From JBGTCD01 sp041749015 (GTDB taxonomy: Bacteria; Bacteroidota; Bacteroidia; Cytophagales; Cyclobacteriaceae), in the NCBI GenBank assembly GCA_041749015.1, contig JBGTCD010000087.1, positions 1 through 64,000 on the forward strand: a DNA stretch of 64,000 nt. Reading direction: 5' to 3'. The notes beneath the pieces were generated by a model. The model was not told the origin of the DNA. It saw nothing but the letters and a program-made list of their open reading frames with translations, and searched no databases. This document shows positions 34,498 to 43,223 of the stretch, piece after piece; positions within the stretch are counted from its first letter, which is position 1, and each line of letters begins with the position of its first letter. A program made the position numbers and the translations under genes.

Positions 34498-35586
34498 TTA
34501 AAAGGGTTCCTTAAACTTCATAATCCGCCGAAAAGACGCATCAATTCTTTCAGGAGTTATCTTGCCTTCTTTTACTAGGTCCTTGATGATCTTGTGGACC
34601 TTGTCAGCGGTGCGCTCCTGACTGCCATGGATATTGTTGGAGAATATAAGTACATCCAATCCCGCATTGATCCCCAACTCAATAGATTTTTCGAGTCCAT
34701 AATGCTTGGTTATGGCGTGCATTTGCATATCATCAGAAAACACCACGCCATTAAAGCCCATCTCATCCCGAAGGAGGCCCTGTACTATTTTTTTGGAAAG
34801 GGTAGAAGGCAGGCCTGAAGGGTCAAGGTTTTTATTGACCACATGGGCAGTCATGATGCCAGCCACATGGCCCGATTCAATGAGTTTTTTATAAGGTATC
34901 AGTTCTATTTCATCCCAGTTTGGTGTCACATCTGCCATGCCGAGATGCGTATCTTCCTTTGAACTGCCATGTCCGGGAAAATGCTTCATGACCGAATGCA
35001 CCCGGCGATACCTGTGGGTCTCAATCCAAAGTTGATTATGAAGCGCCACTTCCTCAGGATCATCAGAAAAGGCACGGCCGTATTTGGCAATGATAGGATT
35101 ATCAGGGTTGGTAGCCAGGTCAGCTACTGGTGCGAAGTTCAGATTGATACCAAGGGTGGCGAGGATACCTGCGGTAAGGTTTCCATAAAATATGGTGCTA
35201 TCGGGATTCAGACCCATCTCAGCGGCAGTGATGGTACCAGGAAATCCATATTTTGGCTTGAGCCTGTTGACCAATCCACCTTCCTGATCAATTGCAATAA
35301 GCAGAGGAATCCTTGTCTTCTGCTGGAGGGTCATGGACATTTTCAGTAGCTTACGATAGCTGTCAGTCGGGGAAATATTTTTTTCAAAAAAAATAACGCC
35401 ACCCACCCTATCGTTGAGGAGGCCATCAATGGCAGGATCAAAAGGGTCGACACTGGTGCCATTCCAGCCGATCATGATCATCTGCCCAATTTTCAGATCG
35501 AGGCTATCAGCAGTCGACATGACCTGACTGCGACTGTGGGAAAAGAAAAAAAGGGATACCCCAATTAATATAACCAGTTGCTTCAT
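34498..35586 (-). CDS. Glycoside hydrolase family 3 protein, NagZ-like
   Basis: This exported protein has a signal peptide beginning at ATG 35586 (MKQLVILIGVSLFFFSHSRSQ). An in-frame ATG 21 bases upstream would put charged residues before it, so I prefer the shorter start, giving 362 residues. The GH3 N-terminal barrel shows KHFPGHGSSKEDTHLG, with the Asp-His acid/base loop typical of NagZ, and FSDDMQMHAI with the nucleophile aspartate. It should cut beta-linked N-acetylglucosamine in wall fragments. Export differs from cytoplasmic E. coli NagZ. It lies next to the PBP4 gene on the same strand, so both could work on peptidoglycan. Confidence 0.88.
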   Translation of the reverse strand: MKQLVILIGVSLFFFSHSRSQVMSTADSLDLKIGQMIMIGWNGTSVDPFDPAIDGLLNDRVGGVIFFEKNISPTDSYRKLLKMSMTLQQKTRIPLLIAIDQEGGLVNRLKPKYGFPGTITAAEMGLNPDSTIFYGNLTAGILATLGINLNFAPVADLATNPDNPIIAKYGRAFSDDPEEVALHNQLWIETHRYRRVHSVMKHFPGHGSSKEDTHLGMADVTPNWDEIELIPYKKLIESGHVAGIMTAHVVNKNLDPSGLPSTLSKKIVQGLLRDEMGFNGVVFSDDMQMHAITKHYGLEKSIELGINAGLDVLIFSNNIHGSQERTADKVHKIIKDLVKEGKITPERIDASFRRIMKFKEPF

Positions 35587-35616
35587 CTGTTTATAATTTG
35601 TTTCCAATGGTCAGGC

Positions 35617-35633
35617 CTGCCTACCGCAGGCAG
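35617..35633. repeat. Short palindrome
   Basis: CTGCCT and AGGCAG are perfect 6-base arms around ACCGC, in the gap between the GH3 gene and dacB. Such GC-rich palindromes are often dispersed in Bacteroidota genomes. Confidence 0.4.
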
Positions 35634-35734
35634 TTGGAACCTCGCAAATATTATCATTCCTCTATGTGAGGATTGCGTCATGCTCGGTTTCATGCTTGCA
35701 ATTTAGAATGGTTTATACAAATTTAGTGCTAGCC

Positions 35735-37030
35735 TTAGTTATTCTCAGCAAATTCTCTCAAAAGTGCGTCCATAAAGGGCCGTACCTCCCCGGCACCGGC
35801 CTCATAATTATTGTTCATAAAACTAAAAACCAAAAGGCGTCCTTTTCGCGTTCGGATGAGACCGCTGAGATTGTGATGGTGCCAAAGGGTGCCGGTCTTT
35901 GCAAAAATGAAAGGATCCGTGCCGGTAAACCGGTCTTTGAGGGTACCATCTACCCCCCCATTGGGCAGCAGGTACAGGAGCCGGTCTTCACCGAGGAGCT
36001 TTAGGAGCAGGTCAACAGTGTGCACCATGTGTTCCGGAGTCACCAGATTATACCGGGACAATCCGGATCCGTCTACCCATACAATTTTCCTTGGATTGCC
36101 GGCAAAAAACCGTCTTGTAGTATGTTTAATAGCTTTTTCCTGATTCAGGGTATCGCCTAGCGCGGCGGAGGCCATGATCAATATCTGCTCAGCCAAGAAG
36201 TTATCACTATCCTTAAGCATTGGCTTGAGTAAAGAATCAAGGTGGTGGCCTCTGGTAGGGTACCAATCCCGGATGCCCGAGTCAGCAATTATGGTTACCG
36301 GCTTGCCAAGGGTGTCGCTCAGTAGAAGGGCCGATTTTTCCATGGAAGTGGTATAGGGGATGTTAATAGGGGCACCCCATTGGATAAGGCCAGGATTGAT
36401 GCGAAGAGAATCGGTGGTGAAAGCCCTTAAAAAAGCGGAAGAAAACAAAGTGTCAGCAATGAGATGGTGCTGAAAAAATCCCGGTGAAGCCTTTATAGCC
36501 TGATCAATGGAATCTCTGTACACCTGAAAAAGATTACCATAAAGCGGGAAGGCCGACCTTTCGGCGGAATAAGCATAGGAATAATCTCCCCAAGCCCATC
36601 CGGGACCCAGAGCCTTTTCAGTCACGGAGCGATGGACCAGGTACACATTACCCTTGCGATTTCTTAAAAAGTTAAAGGATTCCTGAGCTGTAAACTTGGG
36701 ATTTAAGGGTACCGGATTGCCGTACGGCCAAAGGATGAGGCTGTCACTTTTGTAGTAATACCAGTAATCCGGCACCCTTTCGGGCAGCATGGTGATCGCT
36801 GCCAGAGTGGTAAGCAATTTGACATTGGAGGCCGGAACAAAATATCGATCAGGATTATGAGCATAGAGGGTTTCCCCGGAATAAGGGTCGTAGATCATCA
36901 GGCCGGCATGGTGGCCAAAAAAGGTCTCCATATGGTCGATCCGGTCTTGAATGGCTGCATTTTGCATAGACCGACACCCTCCTGTGAGGAGTGCTATTAC
37001 AGGGATAATACAAGCCCAGAGTAGTTTCAA
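35735..37030 (-). CDS. dacB: D-alanyl-D-alanine carboxypeptidase, PBP4 type (S13)
   Basis: This 431-residue low-molecular-weight penicillin-binding protein of family S13 trims or opens peptidoglycan cross-links. The N-terminus is a lipoprotein-type signal (LLTGGC). The active-site triad of motifs is visible: SNVK in VPASNVKLLTTL (SxxK), SRYN in DGSGLSRYNLVTP (SxN), and KTG in FAKTGTLWHHHN. The insert domain between the first two motifs (about 110-260) is typical of this class. The length is slightly short for the family. It is upstream of the exported GH3 gene on the same strand. Confidence 0.9.
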   Translation of the reverse strand: MKLLWACIIPVIALLTGGCRSMQNAAIQDRIDHMETFFGHHAGLMIYDPYSGETLYAHNPDRYFVPASNVKLLTTLAAITMLPERVPDYWYYYKSDSLILWPYGNPVPLNPKFTAQESFNFLRNRKGNVYLVHRSVTEKALGPGWAWGDYSYAYSAERSAFPLYGNLFQVYRDSIDQAIKASPGFFQHHLIADTLFSSAFLRAFTTDSLRINPGLIQWGAPINIPYTTSMEKSALLLSDTLGKPVTIIADSGIRDWYPTRGHHLDSLLKPMLKDSDNFLAEQILIMASAALGDTLNQEKAIKHTTRRFFAGNPRKIVWVDGSGLSRYNLVTPEHMVHTVDLLLKLLGEDRLLYLLPNGGVDGTLKDRFTGTDPFIFAKTGTLWHHHNLSGLIRTRKGRLLVFSFMNNNYEAGAGEVRPFMDALLREFAENN

Positions 37031-37088
37031 AATTAATAAGAGTTAATCCTTACGGACACCAAATTAAAAATTATTTGGGTACTACCCA

Positions 37089-37598
37089 TCACAGGTATCG
37101 CTCCCTGAGAATTTTTTCATGATGCAGGGCATGTCCCGCAATAAAATACCCTAATATTTCAGCGGAAAGCACTAACCCATTGGCAGAACCTTTCTGCCGG
37201 AGCATTTCATCGGTAAATGAAGAAAAGAGGTCTATGGTAGAAGCCCTGAGATGGGCCATTTCATTGACCATTTCATGTAGCTTGCGGCTATTCGCATTGG
37301 CATTGGCCACATAATCATCCTGATCAAACCCCGGTAAAGGGTGGGTATCTCCCCGTGCAATATGCAAAGCCCGGAATGCCAGGATCCGCTCGCAGTCGAT
37401 CACGTGGCCGGCCACCTCTTTGATGGTCCATTTGCCCTCGGCGTAAGCATAGGAGCCTTTTGACTCCGGAATCTGTTTCAATAATTCAATAAAAGAATCC
37501 CCGTATCCGATCAGCGCAGGGATTAGCGGCACCTCATTTACCGGTTTCAGGTACCGTTGCACCCAATCCGGGAGATGGGCAAAATCGTCTTTATGCAT
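37089..37598 (-). CDS. DinB-family protein
   Basis: This 169-residue four-helix-bundle protein is of the DinB superfamily. The metal-binding histidines are seen in IKEVAGHVIDCERI (about residue 65) and IAGHALHHEKILRERYL near the C-terminus. The sequence is closer to the DinB_2 type than the 153-residue protein at 20233. Relatives include thiol S-transferases and proteins of unknown role. It is a single gene; the palindrome-rich RAYT region begins about 65 bases upstream of its start. Confidence 0.85.
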   Translation of the reverse strand: MHKDDFAHLPDWVQRYLKPVNEVPLIPALIGYGDSFIELLKQIPESKGSYAYAEGKWTIKEVAGHVIDCERILAFRALHIARGDTHPLPGFDQDDYVANANANSRKLHEMVNEMAHLRASTIDLFSSFTDEMLRQKGSANGLVLSAEILGYFIAGHALHHEKILRERYL

Positions 37599-37664
37599 GA
37601 CAATTGATTTAAAAAACTCAAATTTAAACCCCTTTTCATCTAATTCATAGTGGTATCCCTTTCA

Positions 37665-37713
37665 GTCGCCCGCCTCCAGGCGAGTGACAAATATCCTTGA
37701 GGCATCTTGCCTC
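37665..37713. repeat. Two short palindromes near the RAYT unit
   Basis: AGTCGCC with GGCGAGT forms an imperfect stem at about 37664-37686, and GAGGCA with TGCCTC (37699-37713) forms a perfect 6-base stem with the loop TCT. The TCT loop matches that of the RAYT-flanking palindromes. They lie in the gap between the DinB gene and the transposase. Confidence 0.45.
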
Positions 37714-37765
37714 GTGGATCGACCCCAATTAGATAATATTGCCTACATGAGCCAGAGGCTATTCT

Positions 37766-37788
37766 GGTCTTAGCGTCTCGCTAAGACC
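37766..37788. repeat. REP-like palindrome, upstream of RAYT
   Basis: GGTCTTAGCG (37766-37775) and CGCTAAGACC (37779-37788) are perfect 10-base arms around TCT. Two close relatives lie on the other side of the transposase. Confidence 0.8.
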
Positions 37789-37844
37789 CTCTTTCCATTT
37801 ATACTATAAAATCCGATTTTTCATATTTTTCTATATTTGTTTGA

Positions 37845-38393
37845 ATGGGCAGAAAATACACAATAAGGGATAATCGGCAATTATACTTTGTGACCTTTAC
37901 AGTAGTTCATTGGATCGATATTTTCATCAGGGAGGAATATTGGAAAATCTTATACGATAGCATAAAATACTGTCAGACCAATAAAGGTCTTGAAGTATAT
38001 GGGTACTGTATAATGCCTAGCCATATCCATATGATTATTGGTACAGAGACGGGAGTACTAACTGATATTATTCGCGATTTTAAAAGTTATACATCGCGCC
38101 ATATTCGAAAAGAAATTGAAGGTAGCATGCAGGAAAGTAGGAGAAAGTGGCTCTTGAATCTATTTTATCAGGCTGGGAATCAAAATAAAAGGAATAAGGA
38201 TTTTCAATTCTGGCAACAACATAATCACCCGATTGAATTAGACAAAGATGAAATTTTGCAACAAAGATTGGATTACATTCACTTCAATCCTGTAGTGCAG
38301 GGATTGGTAGAAAAAGAAGAAGATTGGTTGCATAGCAGCGCAGGTGATTACTATGGTATCAGAATGGGTCAAATTGAGTTAATGTTTGTTTAG
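37845..38393 (+). CDS. REP-associated tyrosine transposase (RAYT, Y1/HUH type)
   Basis: This 182-residue single-strand DNA transposase-like nuclease belongs to the IS200/IS605 Y1 superfamily, RAYT branch. The HUH motif is intact (His60 and His62 in MPSHIHMIIG), and the catalytic tyrosine is Tyr82 in FKSYTSRHI. The C-terminal YIHFNPVVQGLV is typical of RAYTs. Such proteins nick REP palindromes and are thought to spread them. Here the gene is bracketed by three near-identical palindromes (one upstream, two downstream). The frame is complete and the length within the family, so the protein may be active. Confidence 0.92.
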   Translation: MGRKYTIRDNRQLYFVTFTVVHWIDIFIREEYWKILYDSIKYCQTNKGLEVYGYCIMPSHIHMIIGTETGVLTDIIRDFKSYTSRHIRKEIEGSMQESRRKWLLNLFYQAGNQNKRNKDFQFWQQHNHPIELDKDEILQQRLDYIHFNPVVQGLVEKEEDWLHSSAGDYYGIRMGQIELMFV

Positions 38394-38402
38394 TATTGTT
38401 TA

Positions 38403-38425
38403 GGTCGTAGCGAGACGCTACGACC
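38403..38425. repeat. REP-like palindrome, downstream of RAYT, inverted
   Basis: GGTCGTAGCG (38403-38412) and CGCTACGACC (38416-38425) are perfect 10-base arms around AGA. The loop is the complement of the TCT loop at 37776, so this copy is inverted relative to the upstream one. One pair of arm bases differs in a compensating way. Confidence 0.8.
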
Positions 38426-38446
38426 AGATACAAGTGTATGGGCTCT

Positions 38447-38469
38447 AGTCTTAGCGTCTCGCTAAGACT
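38447..38469. repeat. REP-like palindrome, second downstream copy
   Basis: AGTCTTAGCG (38447-38456) and CGCTAAGACT (38460-38469) are perfect 10-base arms around TCT. It has the same orientation as the upstream copy and forms an opposed pair with the copy 21 bases before it. Confidence 0.8.
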
Positions 38470-38481
38470 CAATCTTCTAGA

Positions 38482-39657
38482 TCAACTCACCCTACCCCCC
38501 ACAAATTCAACAAATTTCCTGATTTCCTCTTCGGTATTATAGTAGTGGACCGAGGCTCTGATCCACTCGGGATGATGACTTGGGGATGATTCCAGCATCA
38601 AAGGATTGGCCTGTGATATGGAAACATTCATTTTAGCCTTGTAAAGCTTTTCCTTAAGCTGGGCAGCAGGCAGCTTTTCCGACTCAAAAGTCACAATCCC
38701 TGAGCGCAGGGTACCCAGGTCATTGACCTTGATCCCTGGTACGGCTTCAAGCGCCGCTCTCAACTTTTGGGCAAGGCCACTGACCCGCTCCCATATTTGA
38801 TTGATCCCAAGATGATTGGTATAATCGATGGCAGCCTTAAGTCCGGCTTTTCCGGCATAGCTGCTCTCCCAGGTTTCAAATCGTTTTCCTGAATCATGAA
38901 GGGCATAGTGATCATGGTCTTTAAGATAGGCGCTGTGCATATCGATCATCACCGGCTCCATGTTTAGGAGCCGCTCCTTTTTCACATAAAGAAAGCCCGT
39001 GCCTCTTGGCCCACGGAGAAATTTGCGGCCGGTAGTGCTCAGGAAGTCACATTTAATCTTTTTGACATCCAAAGGATAATGCCCCACTGACTGACATGCA
39101 TCAAGCAGATAAGGGATTTGATGTTTCTCGGCTATAGCGCCTATTTCTTCAGCAGGATTTACCAGGCCATTATTAGTGGGCATATGCGTCAATGCGATCA
39201 TTTTTACCTTATCGGTGATCAGCGCATGGAGGACCTCCGGGTTTGCTGTACCGTCTGTGTTTTCCGGGATCCACTGCATCCTGATCCCTTTTCTTTTGGC
39301 AAGCTGCATGATTGCCAGACGGTTGCTGAGGTACTCATCTCTTGAGGCGAGTACGACATCACCCTTTTCGAATGTGAATGAATAAAAGGCCATATTCCAT
39401 GCCGCAGTGGCATTCTCCACGAAAGCGATCTCTTTAGGATGGGCGTTGATGAGTTTTGCTGCACTTTCATAAAATCCATTCAACATGGCCTCCTCTTTTT
39501 CCATGGCCTCGTAGCCGCCGATATTGCGTTCCAATTCCAGATATCTGGTCACCGCATAGTACACCGGATCAGGCATGAGTGCGGCCCCTGCATTATTAAA
39601 ATGGATCACCTTCCGGCAGGCAGGGGTGTCTTCTCTCAATTTTTCGATGTCCATCAT
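38482..39657 (-). CDS. Class V aminotransferase-fold PLP enzyme
   Basis: This 391-residue fold type I PLP enzyme is of the class V group, which also holds cysteine desulfurases and isopenicillin N epimerase-like proteins. The PLP lysine is in STTGRKFLRGPRGTGFLY, the cofactor aspartate in PYLLDACQSVGH, and the N-terminal VIHFNNAGAALMP motif binds the cofactor phosphate area. The reaction cannot be named from sequence. It starts inside the stop of the upstream lipoprotein gene (4-base ATGA overlap), so both are translationally coupled. A second ATG directly follows the first. Confidence 0.85.
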   Translation of the reverse strand: MMDIEKLREDTPACRKVIHFNNAGAALMPDPVYYAVTRYLELERNIGGYEAMEKEEAMLNGFYESAAKLINAHPKEIAFVENATAAWNMAFYSFTFEKGDVVLASRDEYLSNRLAIMQLAKRKGIRMQWIPENTDGTANPEVLHALITDKVKMIALTHMPTNNGLVNPAEEIGAIAEKHQIPYLLDACQSVGHYPLDVKKIKCDFLSTTGRKFLRGPRGTGFLYVKKERLLNMEPVMIDMHSAYLKDHDHYALHDSGKRFETWESSYAGKAGLKAAIDYTNHLGINQIWERVSGLAQKLRAALEAVPGIKVNDLGTLRSGIVTFESEKLPAAQLKEKLYKAKMNVSISQANPLMLESSPSHHPEWIRASVHYYNTEEEIRKFVEFVGGRVS

Positions 39658-40418
39658 AGATAGAGCAGCCCCCAGGTATGGTCGGTAAAGGCGATGTCAG
39701 GGATGGAATCAGGTACTGCGATTTCTGAGATCTGCCGCTGTCCGCGGTCACCCCCAAGAAGGAGCCCACCATAGGTGGCATACCCACCCCAGAGCGTGGT
39801 GAATCCCGGGGCATCATCATTGAAATTCCTAAAAAATCGCCACTGAGTGACTAAATTAGATTTCTTATCCACAAAGACCTCATACCGGTTATCAGGGGTA
39901 ACGCCTACTTCCCTAAAAGAAAGCCCAAGCACGTGAGCGGGCTCGCCGAGTTCGGTGGTATCTTCGCGGATGTACCTAAGCGTGACGCCACTGTCTTTAA
40001 GTTTGAAAGGCATAAACAGCCAGTAGGCATCATTGATCCACATATTAATGGCCCTTTCTTGAAGGGAATCATTGGGCTCAAGGGTGGTGCCCCGATTGGA
40101 GTATTGTCCCGGACCTCCTTCAATATTGGTGATGAATACGGCCGTATCCTTAGTTTCAATGCGGATGTCACCAGTTTTTTTGTTCCAGAGATGCCTTCTT
40201 GCACCAAAAAAATCCCATTGGAAATACCGGGCTTCATCCCAGGCTTTACGGCCACCCATAGCTTCCATGACCTGATCGGCAATGGCTATGGCCAAAGAGT
40301 CAGAGCCCTCCAGGTCGAAACCTTCAGCGTGGGGGTTGCCGTAGGGTATTTCTTCAGAGGGCGGCTCTGAGCAGGCCAGGATGGCCAGGGGTAGGAGGAA
40401 TATGATCAGTTTTTTCAT
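39654..40418 (-). CDS. Exported lipoprotein, DUF6503-like
   Basis: This 254-residue lipoprotein has a lipobox LAILAC at residues 11-16. The mature protein has an N-terminal helix with MEAMGGRKAWDEARYFQWDF and many antiparallel strands (DSGVTLRYI, HVLGLSFREVG, YEVFVDKKSNLVTQWRFF). The layout resembles LolA-like folds that hold lipid in a half-barrel. I relate it tentatively to DUF6503. It overlaps the class V aminotransferase gene by 4 bases, and the pair is likely one operon; the functional link is unknown. Confidence 0.7.
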   Translation of the reverse strand: MKKLIIFLLPLAILACSEPPSEEIPYGNPHAEGFDLEGSDSLAIAIADQVMEAMGGRKAWDEARYFQWDFFGARRHLWNKKTGDIRIETKDTAVFITNIEGGPGQYSNRGTTLEPNDSLQERAINMWINDAYWLFMPFKLKDSGVTLRYIREDTTELGEPAHVLGLSFREVGVTPDNRYEVFVDKKSNLVTQWRFFRNFNDDAPGFTTLWGGYATYGGLLLGGDRGQRQISEIAVPDSIPDIAFTDHTWGLLYL

Positions 40419-40492
40419 GGTTCGGTCGTTTTAAAGTAAATAAACCGAAAATCGGGGAGAAATGGAATTTTTATGTGAAAAGGTATCCTACG

Positions 40493-42586
40493 TCAACTAA
40501 TCCTGCTCCAATTGATGGAGGAGGCGCTTTGCGACCTGACCTGGGCCAGGATGGGCTGGTGCTCTGGAAAGCTAAGGTCCGGGTCTTTGTCAAGAATTTC
40601 TTTGGCTGCGGCACGGGCTGTCTCCAGAATCTTCCCATCCTGGCCCAGATCTGCTATCAGCAGATCCAGCACACCGCTTTGGCGGGTGCCGGTCAGGTCG
40701 CCGGGTCCCCGGAGCTTCAGATCTACATCAGCGATCTCAAACCCATTATTGGTCCGCACCATGGTATCGATCCGTACGCGCCCTTCTTTGCTTAGCTTGT
40801 GAGAAGTCATCAATATACAGTATGACTGCTCGGCGCCACGGCCTACCCGGCCCCTGAGCTGGTGTAGCTGGGCCAATCCAAAACGCTCGGCATTTTCGAT
40901 CACCATCACCGAGGCATTGGGCACATTCACCCCGACCTCTATCACGGTGGTTGCTACCATGATCTTAGTGTTGCCTTTAACAAATCGCTGCATTTCGAAG
41001 TCTTTGTCGGCGGGATTCATCTTACCATGTACAATGCTCACAGGCACTTCCGGAAAAGCCCTGGTGATGCTCTCATATCCGTCCATAAGGTCTTTAAGGT
41101 CGGATTTTTCGGACTCTTCAATCAATGGATACACCGCATATACCTGACGCCCCAGGGCTATTTGTTCTTTCAAAAACCCAAAAATGCGCAATCGGCTATT
41201 GTCGTACCGGTGGATGGTTTGAATGGGTTTCCTGCCTGCTGGGAGTTCATCAATAACAGATACATCAAGGTCCCCATAAAGGGTCATGGCCAAAGTGCGG
41301 GGGATGGGTGTTGCAGTCATTACCAACATGTGGGGAAATAGGGTCTCGTTTTTTCTCCATAGTTTGGAGCGTTGTGCCACCCCAAACCGGTGCTGCTCGT
41401 CTACTACCGCCAGGCCCAGAGATTTGAATGCTACCGTATCTTCCAGCAGGGCATGGGTGCCAACGATGATGTGCAGGGTACCCTCTTTTAGCATTTCAAA
41501 AATCACTTTTCGATCTTTTTGTTTTGTGGATCCCGTCAGTAGGGCGATCCTAAGCTTCATCGCATCCGCATAAGGTTTCAACCCATTAAAATGCTGGATG
41601 GCCAGGATTTCGGTAGGGGCCATTAGGGCTGTCTGCTGGCCACTTCCTACTGCCTGGAGCATGGTAATAAATGCCACAATGGTTTTACCGCTGCCGACAT
41701 CACCCTGAAGGAGTCGGTTCATTTGTTTGCTGGATTTCATATCGCGATGGATATCCCTCACCACTTTTTTCTGGGCATTGGTAAGCTCAAAAGGCAGGTG
41801 GGTATTGTAGAAATCCTTTACGAGGACAGTATTTTCAAGGACCATGCCCCTAAATTTTTCCTGATTATTGAGCTTCATTTTAAGGATGCGAAGCTGAATA
41901 AAAAAGAACTCTTCGAACTTGAGTCTGTGGCGGGCACGTGCCAGGGATTTGGGATCCGGCGGAAAATGAATGTGCTCCATGGCTACCCTTTTGAGGATCA
42001 AGCCCTGGGCTTTTAAAATATTGGCAGAGAGCGTTTCCGGGATGTACGCTAAGACTTTCTGAAGAATCTGCCGTTGAAGGTTGACAATGAGCTTATTGTC
42101 CATGTACCGGTTCCGGAGGCCTTCGGTAAGGGAATAGACCGGTACCAGGGAAGCCCTGGTCAAATTGGCTTCAGACACCGGTTCCAGCTCAGGATGGGCG
42201 ATTGAAATGTACCGCCCGTATTGGGAGGGCTTACCGTAAGCGATATAAGGAGTACCGGGTTTTATTTTGTCAAGGACCCATTTTAACCCTTTAAACCAGA
42301 CCAATTGTATCTCTCCGGTCTCATCTTTAAAATAGGCGACAAGTCTTTTTTTAGGTCCACCCCCTGCCACCTCCATGGTGCGGATGATGCCTTTGACCTG
42401 CACATTGGACTGGGCTTCGGTGATTTCTGCAATGGTATAGAAGCGGGTGCGGTCTTCGTATCGAAAGGGGTAACGCTGTAATAGGTCCCCGAAAGTAAAA
42501 ATGCCAAGCTCTTTTTGCAGCAGGGCCGCACGTTGGGGTCCTACCCCTTTTAGAAACTCAATGCTTGTAGAAAATATCTGAGACAT
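40493..42586 (-). CDS. recG: ATP-dependent DNA helicase RecG
   Basis: This 697-residue branch-migration helicase regresses stalled forks and processes Holliday junctions. The N-terminal wedge (OB-fold) domain runs to about 270. The superfamily 2 motor has LLQGDVGSGKTIVA (Walker A), VVDEQHRFGV (DEQH box), VMTATPIPRTLAMT, and the second motor half with TTVIEVGVNVPNA and QLRGRVGRGAEQSYCIL. The C-terminal TRxxG-type motif is in LTGTRQSGVLDL. It is full length. It lies 25 bases downstream of the gldD stop and is probably in the mutY-ssb-gldE-gldD operon. Confidence 0.97.
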   Translation of the reverse strand: MSQIFSTSIEFLKGVGPQRAALLQKELGIFTFGDLLQRYPFRYEDRTRFYTIAEITEAQSNVQVKGIIRTMEVAGGGPKKRLVAYFKDETGEIQLVWFKGLKWVLDKIKPGTPYIAYGKPSQYGRYISIAHPELEPVSEANLTRASLVPVYSLTEGLRNRYMDNKLIVNLQRQILQKVLAYIPETLSANILKAQGLILKRVAMEHIHFPPDPKSLARARHRLKFEEFFFIQLRILKMKLNNQEKFRGMVLENTVLVKDFYNTHLPFELTNAQKKVVRDIHRDMKSSKQMNRLLQGDVGSGKTIVAFITMLQAVGSGQQTALMAPTEILAIQHFNGLKPYADAMKLRIALLTGSTKQKDRKVIFEMLKEGTLHIIVGTHALLEDTVAFKSLGLAVVDEQHRFGVAQRSKLWRKNETLFPHMLVMTATPIPRTLAMTLYGDLDVSVIDELPAGRKPIQTIHRYDNSRLRIFGFLKEQIALGRQVYAVYPLIEESEKSDLKDLMDGYESITRAFPEVPVSIVHGKMNPADKDFEMQRFVKGNTKIMVATTVIEVGVNVPNASVMVIENAERFGLAQLHQLRGRVGRGAEQSYCILMTSHKLSKEGRVRIDTMVRTNNGFEIADVDLKLRGPGDLTGTRQSGVLDLLIADLGQDGKILETARAAAKEILDKDPDLSFPEHQPILAQVRSQSASSINWSRIS

Positions 42587-42611
42587 GCCCTACAAATATG
42601 GGCAAGATGAT

Positions 42612-43223
42612 TTAATTTTTCCGAGTTTTTTCCGCATCAGTCCACTCCAGGGTATTGAGCATGTGCACCATGTCTTTTTTGATGTACTCAATTGCAGGAG
42701 CGAGGGAGTCATTTTGTACCTGGGTGAAGAAATATAAAGCTCCACGGAGAAAATGATGAGTCGAGTCGGTGGTAAAAAACTGGAATTGGCTGGGCACCTC
42801 GCCTTCCAGTTCGGCCAGGACGGCGGTTTTTCCTTTAGGGGTAATGGTGATGATTTCGTCTATGCCGTAAGCCTTTATCTGATGCTTGGCAGTAAGGACG
42901 TAAGCATCCTTCAGGTATTCCTTAAGTAGCTCATCATTGCGGTTTACTGGTTTGTAAGTGATGTGGATGGTGGCTTTGTATTCCGGATAATGCACTTCCA
43001 CCCAATGCTTGCCGATAAGCCCGGCAGTGTCAGGCAGCAGTTGGGCATGTTTAGAATATTCGAAAAAATAAGGAAAAGTATCAGGCAGGGCCTGGTACCC
43101 ATGTTCAGGAAAAATAATCCGGTTGAAACCCTTGGGTTTTGGGCTAAAGTCTCCTTTGCAACCAATGATAAAAAACAATATGATCCAGGGCCAAACAGAG
43201 AACCCAACCTGCGGCTTACTCAT
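42612..43223 (-). CDS. gldD: Gliding motility lipoprotein GldD
   Basis: This 203-residue lipoprotein has a lipobox FIIGC (about residues 18-22). It matches GldD, a component that is required for gliding and for type IX secretion in Flavobacterium johnsoniae. The motifs FNRIIFPEHGYQALPDTFPYFFEYS and WVEVHYPEYKATIHITYK are characteristic (short stretches FNRIIFPEHGYQ and HYPEYKATIH are the clearest). It starts inside the end of gldE (8-base overlap), as expected for this pair. The presence of gldD and gldE implies a gliding or secretion machine whose other genes are elsewhere. Confidence 0.9.
   Translation of the reverse strand: MSKPQVGFSVWPWIILFFIIGCKGDFSPKPKGFNRIIFPEHGYQALPDTFPYFFEYSKHAQLLPDTAGLIGKHWVEVHYPEYKATIHITYKPVNRNDELLKEYLKDAYVLTAKHQIKAYGIDEIITITPKGKTAVLAELEGEVPSQFQFFTTDSTHHFLRGALYFFTQVQNDSLAPAIEYIKKDMVHMLNTLEWTDAEKTRKN

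Noticed and set aside
39865..39873. A perfect TTATCCACA nonamer
   Set aside because: It is a single box inside the coding sequence of the 254-residue lipoprotein, with no partner boxes and no AT-rich DNA.
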